Shown here: one piece after another, positions 6,938 through 13,579 of the stretch | How the letters are laid out: each line of letters begins with the position of its first letter | Position numbering within the stretch: the stretch's first letter is position 1 | DNA from: Pseudomonadota bacterium | GTDB taxonomy: Bacteria; Pseudomonadota; Alphaproteobacteria; Rhizobiales; Afifellaceae | Length of the DNA stretch: 13,579 nt | Direction: 5' to 3' | Assembly: GCA_023417735.1 (NCBI GenBank) | Contig: JAEZEK010000477.1 | Span: 1 to 13,579, forward strand | Position numbers and translations under genes: made by a program | Notes under the pieces: generated by a model | Database searches by the model: none | What the model saw: only the letters and a program-made list of their open reading frames with translations | Told to the model about the DNA's origin: nothing

Positions 6938-7687
6938 ATGGCCGGACATTCGCAATTCAAGAACATCATGCACCGGAAGGGCAAGCAGGACGCCATCAGG
7001 TCCAAGCTCTTCTCGAAGCTCGCCCGCGAGATCACCGTCGCGGCGAAGGAGGGCGGGCCGAGCGCCGACGGCAATCCGCGCCTGCGCCTGGCGATCCAGA
7101 ACGCGCGCTCGGAGGGCATGCCGAAGGACAACATCGAGCGCGCCATCAACAAGGCGTCCGGCGGCGAGGCCGAGGACTATTCCGAGATCCGGTACGAAGG
7201 CTACGGGCCCGGCGGCGTCGCCGTCATCGTGGAAGCCCTGACCGACAACCGGAACCGGACCGCCGGAGCCGTCCGCTCGTACTTCACGAAGAACGGCGGC
7301 GCGCTCGGCGAGACGGGATCGGTTTCCTTCATGTTCGACCGCGTCGGCGAGATCGTCTATCCCGCGAGCGCCGGCAGTGCCGATGCCGTCCTCGAGGCGG
7401 CGATCGAGGCGGGCGCCGAGGACGTGGCGAGCGACGAGAACGGTCACGTCGTCACGACCGCATTCGAGGATCTCGGCGCGGTTTCCAAGGCGCTCGAGGA
7501 GGCGCTCGGGCCCGCCGACTCGGTCCGCTCGGTCTGGAAGCCGCAGACGCTCACACCGATCGACGGCGAGAAGGCCGCAACGCTCATGAAGCTGCTGGCG
7601 ACGCTCGACGACGACGACGACGTGCAGAACGTCTACGCCAATTGCGACATCGACCAGACGACGCTCGAGGAGCTGAGTGCCGCCTGA
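6938..7687 (+). CDS. yebC: YebC/PmpR-family protein (TACO1 family)
   Basis: A 249-residue cytoplasmic protein of the YebC family. Members were first described as DNA-binding regulators; more recent work, as I recall it, shows them acting on ribosomes stalled at proline runs, like mitochondrial TACO1. Landmarks: the opening [77 protein letters not shown] and the [11 protein letters not shown] stretch, all hallmarks of the family. The ATG at 6938 has AAGGGG about 8 bases upstream. In many alphaproteobacteria yebC is followed by ruvCAB and the tol genes; here it is followed by pal, while ruvC and ruvA lie some 6 kb to the left on the opposite strand. Confidence 0.96.
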   Translation: MAGHSQFKNIMHRKGKQDAIRSKLFSKLAREITVAAKEGGPSADGNPRLRLAIQNARSEGMPKDNIERAINKASGGEAEDYSEIRYEGYGPGGVAVIVEALTDNRNRTAGAVRSYFTKNGGALGETGSVSFMFDRVGEIVYPASAGSADAVLEAAIEAGAEDVASDENGHVVTTAFEDLGAVSKALEEALGPADSVRSVWKPQTLTPIDGEKAATLMKLLATLDDDDDVQNVYANCDIDQTTLEELSAA

Positions 7688-7751
7688 GGTTGCCGGGTGG
7701 TGCCGCTGTTTGGCCCCATTTGGAGCCCACGCGGTTCGGGCGGCGCGAATC

Positions 7752-7783
7752 GCCGGCAGGCGTCGCGGCGACGACGGGCCGGC
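7752..7783. other. Nested inverted repeat downstream of yebC
   Basis: Outer arms GCCGGC/GCCGGC and inner arms CGTCG/CGACG form a stem of 11 bp with small internal loops, about 64 bases after the yebC stop. No T-run follows. It could end or stabilise the yebC transcript, or act as a protein site upstream of pal. Confidence 0.3.
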
Positions 7784-7790
7784 ACGCCCG

Positions 7791-7823
7791 TTGACGACTG
7801 CTTAACCATCGCAGGGTTAAGCA
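7791..7823 (+). promoter_or_regulatory. pal promoter region with 9-bp operator-like inverted repeat
   Basis: TTGACG (7791-7796) is a good -35 element. Just downstream lies a perfect inverted repeat, TGCTTAACC (7799-7807) and GGTTAAGCA (7815-7823), with a 7-base spacer, covering the spacer and the expected -10 position. No strong -10 hexamer stands out, which fits an activator-dependent promoter. The left arm contains TTAACCAT, which resembles the CtrA half-site of alphaproteobacteria as I recall it, but the two TTAA blocks are 11 bases apart, not the 7 of a full CtrA site. If transcribed, the repeat would also form a leader hairpin before the AAGGAG of pal. Confidence 0.5.
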
Positions 7824-7856
7824 CTTCCAAATCTTGATTGTAAGGAGTGTGCGGCA

Positions 7857-8372
7857 ATGGGCGTGGGCTTGTCCGTGCGGAGAAGCGTGGTCGCGGTCGC
7901 GTTGGCGGCAGCAGTACTCGGGGCGGGTTGCGCCAACCAGCAGAAGCTCCTCGGCCAGGACATGGCGGGGGGTGCCGGCATGGGCGGCCCGGGCGTCGCC
8001 CGGCCGGGCAGCGCGCAGGACTTCCAGGTGAATGTCGGCGACCGCGTTTTCTTCGAGACCGATTCCTCGTCGCTGAACGGACAGGCCCAGGCGGTCCTCG
8101 CGCGGCAGGCCCAGTGGCTCAACCAGTACCGGCAGTATTCCTTCGTCATCGAAGGCCATGCCGACGAGCGTGGCACCCGCGAGTACAACCTCGCGCTCGG
8201 CGCGCGCCGGGCCGAAGCGGCACGCGACTTCCTCGCCGCGAACGGCGTCGATCCGCGGCGCATGCGCACGATCTCGTACGGCAAGGAGCGGCCCGTGGCG
8301 GTCTGCAGCGACCAGTCGTGCTGGTCGCAGAACCGGCGCGCCGTCACCGTCCTCACCGGGCCGGGCGCCTGA
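7857..8372 (+). CDS. pal: Peptidoglycan-associated lipoprotein Pal
   Basis: Pal is the outer-membrane lipoprotein of the Tol-Pal system; it grips peptidoglycan and helps the outer membrane constrict at division. The 171-residue product has a signal peptide with a lipobox ending LGAGC, so C25 should be the lipidated first residue; the -3 position is Gly, where Leu is more usual. A Gly-rich linker follows, then the OmpA-like domain from about residue 58 (VGDRVFFETDSSSL) with the diaminopimelate-binding segment EGHADERGTREYNLALGARRA and the ending SYGKERPVAV...NRRAVTVL. C150 and C155 (CSDQSC) may form a disulfide. The ATG at 7857 has AAGGAG 9 bases upstream. A terminator follows. tolQRAB, normally just upstream, are absent here. 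Confidence 0.96.
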   Translation: MGVGLSVRRSVVAVALAAAVLGAGCANQQKLLGQDMAGGAGMGGPGVARPGSAQDFQVNVGDRVFFETDSSSLNGQAQAVLARQAQWLNQYRQYSFVIEGHADERGTREYNLALGARRAEAARDFLAANGVDPRRMRTISYGKERPVAVCSDQSCWSQNRRAVTVLTGPGA

Positions 8373-8387
8373 TCATCGACGGAAAGC

Positions 8388-8411
8388 GGCCGGCATGACC
8401 GGCCTCTTTTT
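8388..8411 (+). terminator. Rho-independent terminator after pal
   Basis: GGCCGG (8388-8393) pairs with CCGGCC (8399-8404) across a 5-base loop, followed by TCTTTTT, 16 bases after the pal stop. It should separate much of the pal transcription from cpoB, whose own promoter I cannot place with confidence. Confidence 0.8.
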
Positions 8412-8480
8412 CTCCCGTCGTAGTTTGGCCGAATTGATCGTGCGGTGCTAAGCGGACATGAGCACCGGAGTTCAATCGAC

Positions 8481-9413
8481 ATGACGCTGCGCCGCTTCGC
8501 AGTGCCTCTCCTGCTGCTGTGCTCCGCCTCGCCCGTCTGGGCGCAGACGGCGCAGGAGATCGGCGAGATGAGGCTCTATATCCAGCAGCTCGAGGACCGC
8601 GTCCGCCAGCTCACCGGCGACGTGGAGCGGCTCACCTACGAGCTCAACCAGGCCCGCGCCGGCGCGCCGCAGATGCAACCGGGCGCGGGTCAGCTCCCGC
8701 AGGGCGCCTGGCAGAGCGGCGGCTATCCTCCGCCGCAGTCGCAGCAGGCCCGTCCCGGGAGCGACACGCTCGCCGGCGGTCCGGGCGTTCCGTCCGGGGA
8801 GCCGCGGGATTTCCCGACCATGTCGATCCCCCAGGACGATCCGCGGATCGCGGCGGACGGCGACGGGCTCGACGGTTCGGCGCCGCTCGACCTGTCGGCG
8901 CTCGCCGGCGGAGCGGCGATCCCGCCGCCTCCCATCGCCGGCGACCCGATGCTCGGGGCGCCGCTGCAGCCGCAGGCTCAGCCGTTTCCTGCCGCACCGG
9001 AGGCGCCGATCACCGCGTCGCTCGGCGGCGGAACGGCGCGCGAGGAGTATGATGTGGCCTACGGCTACGTGCTCACCGGCGAGTACGACATGGCGGAGGC
9101 GAGGCTGAACGCCTGGCTCGAGGCGTTCCCGAACGAGGCGCAGGCGCCCGACGCGCGCTTCTGGCTCGGCGAGAGCCAGTTCCAGCAGGGCAAGTACCGC
9201 GAGGCGGCGAACGCGTTCCTGAACGTCTACAAGAACACGCCGCAGAGCCGGAAGGCGCCGGATTCGCTGATGAAGCTCGGAATGTCTCTGGGGCAGCTCG
9301 GGGAGAAGGACGCGGCCTGCGCGACGCTCTCCGAATTCGGCCGCCGCTATCCCGACGCATCGGCCACGCTGAAGTCCCGGGTCGATGACGGGATTCGTCA
9401 GAACGGCTGCTGA
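8481..9413 (+). CDS. cpoB: Cell division coordinator CpoB (YbgF, Tol-Pal associated)
   Basis: CpoB is a periplasmic partner of TolA that links outer-membrane constriction with peptidoglycan synthesis. The 310-residue product has a signal peptide (RRFAVPLLLLCSASPVWA, cut before Q22), a coiled coil at about 24-60 (EIGEMRLYIQQLEDRVRQL and on) expected to trimerise, and a long Pro/Gly/Gln-rich linker to about residue 180 that includes four prolines in a row at 148-151. The C-terminal TPR repeats start near EEYDVAYGYVLTGEYDMAEARL and continue through FWLGESQFQQGKYREAANAF and DSLMKLGMSLGQLGEKDAAC. The ATG at 8481 has CGGAG about 10 bases upstream and begins the signal peptide exactly; an earlier in-frame ATG at 8445 would spoil it. 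The end overlaps the tilS start by 29 bases. Confidence 0.94.
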   Translation: MTLRRFAVPLLLLCSASPVWAQTAQEIGEMRLYIQQLEDRVRQLTGDVERLTYELNQARAGAPQMQPGAGQLPQGAWQSGGYPPPQSQQARPGSDTLAGGPGVPSGEPRDFPTMSIPQDDPRIAADGDGLDGSAPLDLSALAGGAAIPPPPIAGDPMLGAPLQPQAQPFPAAPEAPITASLGGGTAREEYDVAYGYVLTGEYDMAEARLNAWLEAFPNEAQAPDARFWLGESQFQQGKYREAANAFLNVYKNTPQSRKAPDSLMKLGMSLGQLGEKDAACATLSEFGRRYPDASATLKSRVDDGIRQNGC

Positions 9414-10743
9414 CCCGTCGGAGGCGCCGATCGCGCCTCCGGACGTTCTCTTCGCCGGGCTCGCTTCGGCGAAAGGACTGGTCCTCGCCGTCTCCGGCGG
9501 CCCGGATTCCACCGCCCTGATGGTTCTCGCCGCCCGCTGGGCGGCGCGCCCGCCGGTGCTGGTGGCAACGGTCGATCACGGATTGCGATCCGAGGCGGCC
9601 GCGGAGGTGCGCATCGTCGAAGCGAATGCGGCGCGGCTCGGGCTGCCGTGCCGTACCTTCCGGATCGATGCACTTCCTGGCGGCAACCGCCAGGCGGCCG
9701 CCCGCGAGGCGCGGTACGGCTGCCTGATGCGCGCCGCGTCGGAGGTCGGCTTCGACACAGTGGTGACCGCGCACCACCTCGAGGACCAGGCCGAGACGTT
9801 CCTTCTGCGGCTCGCGCGGGGTTCGGGCGTCTACGGGCTCGGCGCCATGCGCGACAGCCGCCTCGTGGAGGGGATCGTCCTGGCCCGCCCGCTGCTCGAT
9901 TGCCCGCGTGCGGCGCTTCACCAGGTCGCGGCGGCGAGCGGGCTCCCGGTGGTGAGCGATCCGTCCAACGCAGACCTGCGCTCGGACCGTGTGAGGATGC
10001 GGCGGCTCATGCCGGACCTTGCAAGGCACGGGTTCGATGCCGGGCGCCTTGCCGGCACGGCGCGCCGCCTCGGCAGAGCCGCCGACGCGCTCGACTGGTG
10101 CTGCGAGCGGCTGGTCTTCGAGCGTTGCGCGGTGTCGGACGCTGGGGAGGTGAGCGGGCCAATCGATGCGATCCTCGGCGTGCCGGAGGAGATCGGGGAT
10201 CGGGCGCTTGCCCGCATGCTGACCGCGGTCGGCGGCGCAGCGTACACGCCCGACCTCGTCCGGGTTCAGGCGGTGCGCCGCGCGCTGGCCGCGCCGGCGC
10301 CTGCCGGGACGGCGGCGCGGACTCTGCACGGCGCGGTCGTGACGGTAGCCGACGGCCGTTTCCGGATCGCGCGCGAATGGGGCAGGGCCGGGCTCCCCGT
10401 GCATCCCGTCCACTCGGGGACGGCCGTGATCTGGGACCGCAGGTTCCGGGTGACCGTCCCGGAACTGCCTGGTCAGCATGATGTCGCGGCGCTCGGCGCC
10501 GCCGCCGCCGCGTTCGCCTGCGACGGAGTTGGCAGGTCGGCGCTGCGAACGCTGCCGGCTTTGTACTCGGAGGACCGTCTGGTTGCCGTGCCGGAACTGT
10601 TGCGTGACAGCGATCACCCGGTCGCGGCTCGCCGCTTCAGGGCCGAGTGCCTCGTGCGCGCCAGCCTCTACGGCGAGGGCGCAGGGGTCCTCCAGGAGCC
10701 GCCGTCCCTCCGTCCATCGGGGGACGGGACGTGCGGCGCGTGA
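9385..10743 (+). CDS. tilS: tRNA(Ile)-lysidine synthase TilS
   Basis: TilS attaches lysine to C34 of the CAU-anticodon isoleucine tRNA, switching it to read AUA; it is essential. The 452-residue product carries the N-type ATP pyrophosphatase loop VLAVSGGPDSTAL (about 33-45), VATVDHGLRSEAAAEV and AHHLEDQAETFLLRLARGSG (about 127-148), the recognised TilS block with the catalytic His/Asp region. The remaining Ala/Arg-rich half covers the tRNA-binding domains and is poorly conserved, as usual. The ATG at 9385 lies within the end of cpoB with only a weak Shine-Dalgarno, so it probably depends on cpoB translation. No later ATG, GTG or TTG precedes the ATP loop at a sensible distance. The neighbours cpoB and ftsH are its normal ones in this class. 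Confidence 0.94.
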   Translation: MTGFVRTAADPSEAPIAPPDVLFAGLASAKGLVLAVSGGPDSTALMVLAARWAARPPVLVATVDHGLRSEAAAEVRIVEANAARLGLPCRTFRIDALPGGNRQAAAREARYGCLMRAASEVGFDTVVTAHHLEDQAETFLLRLARGSGVYGLGAMRDSRLVEGIVLARPLLDCPRAALHQVAAASGLPVVSDPSNADLRSDRVRMRRLMPDLARHGFDAGRLAGTARRLGRAADALDWCCERLVFERCAVSDAGEVSGPIDAILGVPEEIGDRALARMLTAVGGAAYTPDLVRVQAVRRALAAPAPAGTAARTLHGAVVTVADGRFRIAREWGRAGLPVHPVHSGTAVIWDRRFRVTVPELPGQHDVAALGAAAAAFACDGVGRSALRTLPALYSEDRLVAVPELLRDSDHPVAARRFRAECLVRASLYGEGAGVLQEPPSLRPSGDGTCGA

Positions 10744-10795
10744 TCCGGGCCGCGCCGGGACGGGGCCTGCGCCGCCGATGTGCCGCTGAACCCCG

Positions 10796-10825
10796 CTTGG
10801 CATAAAGGGTGCAACAACCTATCTA
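10796..10825 (+). promoter_or_regulatory. ftsH promoter, sigma-70 and heat-shock-like
   Basis: TTGGCA (10797-10802) and TATCTA (10820-10825) are separated by 17 bases. The same stretch reads CTTG (10796-10799) ... CCTATCT (10818-10824), close to the alphaproteobacterial RpoH pattern CTTG...C-[CT]-AT-n-T. The start would be near 10832, giving a leader of about 56 bases. ftsH is a heat-shock gene in other bacteria, so dual recognition is reasonable. Confidence 0.5.
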
Positions 10826-10887
10826 GTCCAGCATTGGGGAATGGGCGCGGGTGCGAGCGCTGCCTGGCTGGCCCGAGGTGGTACTGA

Positions 10888-12810
<1,923 letters not shown>

Positions 12811-12836
12811 GCTGTCACCAAGCGACACAAAATGTG

Positions 12837-12863
12837 AGGCCCGGGCCCCGGCCCGGGCCTTTA
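12837..12863 (+). terminator. Rho-independent terminator after ftsH
   Basis: The arms AGGCCCGGGC and GCCCGGGCCT form a perfect 10-bp stem with loop CCCG, followed by a short T-run (TTAT). It lies 26 bases after the ftsH stop. The stem is very strong but the T-run is short, so some read-through into glmM is possible. Confidence 0.75.
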
Positions 12864-12918
12864 TACGTCCGGGCGGGGAAGGGAATCACAAGGATTTCCA
12901 GCTACCGGGTTGCAAAAT

Positions 12919-12940
12919 GCCGGTCGCCGTCGCGACCGGC
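12919..12940 (+). other. Strong hairpin in the glmM leader
   Basis: GCCGGTCGC (12919-12927) and GCGACCGGC (12932-12940) form a perfect 9-bp stem with loop CGTC, ending 24 bases before the glmM start. There is no T-run. It may stabilise the mRNA or serve as a control element; the remaining 12811-12964 gap otherwise holds only the ftsH terminator and no clear glmM promoter. Confidence 0.45.
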
Positions 12941-12964
12941 CGCGCAAGCGATAGTGGGCAGGCA

Positions 12965-13579
12965 ATGACGAGACGCTACTTCGGAACCGACGGCATCCGC
13001 GGGACCGCCAATCTCTATCCGATGACGCCGGACATCGCGATGCGGGTCGGCATGGCCGTCGGCCTCCACTATCGCAACGGCCATCGGCAGCGGGTCGTCA
13101 TTGGGAAGGACACCCGTCTCTCCGGCTACATGCTGGAGAATGCGCTGGTGGCGGGGTTCACGGCCGTCGGCGTCGACGTGTTCCTGCTCGGCCCGATTCC
13201 GACCCCGGCCGTCGCCATGCTGACCCGCTCGATGCGCGCCGATTACGGCGTGATGATCTCGGCGTCCCACAATCCCTATGCCGACAACGGCATCAAGCTA
13301 TTCGGCCCGGACGGCTTCAAGCTGTCCGATCTCGTCGAGAGCGAGATCGAGGCGCTGATCGATTCCGACCTCGCCAAGCGGCTCTCGCCCGCCTCCGAAC
13401 TCGGTCGGGCGAAGCGGGTCGACGGCGTGCTCGACCGGTACATCGAGTTCGCCAAGCGGACCCTGCCGCGCCAGCTCTCGTTCGACGGCCTGCGGGTCGT
13501 GGTGGATTGCGCGAACGGCGCCGCCTACAAGGCCGCCCCGCTCGCGCTGTGGGAGCTCGGCGCCGAAGTGGTCTCCATC
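12965..13579 (+). CDS. glmM: Phosphoglucosamine mutase GlmM (3' part outside window)
   Basis: GlmM interconverts glucosamine-6-phosphate and glucosamine-1-phosphate on the way to UDP-GlcNAc for peptidoglycan and lipopolysaccharide. The first 205 codons are visible, out of about 450 in the family. The start [15 protein letters not shown] and [19 protein letters not shown] are typical of the first domain. The active-site serine is S101 in [20 protein letters not shown], which must be phosphorylated for activity. This segment, with the SHNPxxDNGIK form, separates GlmM from PgmB-like phosphomannomutases. The ATG at 12965 gives the standard N-terminus, with only a weak GGGCAGG nearby as ribosome binding site. 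Its position after ftsH is the usual one in this class. Confidence 0.95.
   Translation, partial: MTRRYFGTDGIRGTANLYPMTPDIAMRVGMAVGLHYRNGHRQRVVIGKDTRLSGYMLENALVAGFTAVGVDVFLLGPIPTPAVAMLTRSMRADYGVMISASHNPYADNGIKLFGPDGFKLSDLVESEIEALIDSDLAKRLSPASELGRAKRVDGVLDRYIEFAKRTLPRQLSFDGLRVVVDCANGAAYKAAPLALWELGAEVVSI

Noticed and set aside
7802..7820. Full CtrA site before pal
   Set aside because: The two TTAA blocks are 11 bases apart, not 7, and the arms are inverted, so only a half-site resemblance is claimed.
8424..8460. Dedicated cpoB promoter after the pal terminator
   Set aside because: A TTGGCC-like block is present but no acceptable -10 hexamer sits at 16-18 bases.
9073..10803. 576-codon minus-strand frame opposite cpoB and tilS
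   Set aside because: Low-complexity antisense frame; both plus-strand genes are well supported.

Overview
The window is very GC-rich chromosomal DNA, most likely from an alphaproteobacterium. The main reason is the run pal - cpoB - tilS - ftsH - glmM, an order common in that class. Several proteins also have an alphaproteobacterial look: the YebC N-terminus, the Pal with a C-x4-C pair near its end, and the RuvC. I cannot name the genus. I found no tRNA, rRNA, insertion sequence, phage gene or CRISPR array.

Left part (1-4055, all minus strand): ruvA (cut by the window edge) and ruvC, two parts of the Holliday-junction resolvasome. Between them lies a 39-codon reading frame encoding an AbrB/SpoVT-type DNA-binding domain that overlaps the ruvA start by 4 bases. 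Upstream of these are an NAD-type short-chain dehydrogenase and a propionyl-CoA synthetase (prpE), on the same strand and possibly co-transcribed.

Middle (4056-6214, plus strand): a divergent control region carries a good sigma-70-like promoter and a structured RNA that I assign to 6S RNA (ssrS), from its position and hairpins. It runs directly into an overlapping three-gene operon: 5-formyltetrahydrofolate cyclo-ligase, a YmdB-type metallophosphoesterase, and a small GFA-family zinc protein. A convergent cytochrome b561 gene (minus strand) ends 3 bases from the GFA gene.

Right part (6938-13579, plus strand): yebC, then pal and cpoB (cell-envelope Tol-Pal system), tilS (tRNA-Ile lysidine synthase), ftsH (membrane AAA protease) and the start of glmM (phosphoglucosamine mutase, cell-wall precursor synthesis). 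pal has a 9-bp inverted repeat in its promoter region. ftsH has a promoter fitting either the housekeeping or a heat-shock sigma factor. Rho-independent terminators follow pal and ftsH.

Most of the window is core housekeeping DNA. The unusual points are the hidden AbrB-like frame between ruvC and ruvA, the ribosome binding site of the folate gene lying inside the proposed 6S closing stem, the operator-like palindrome before pal, and the separation of ruvCA and the tol genes from yebC and pal.
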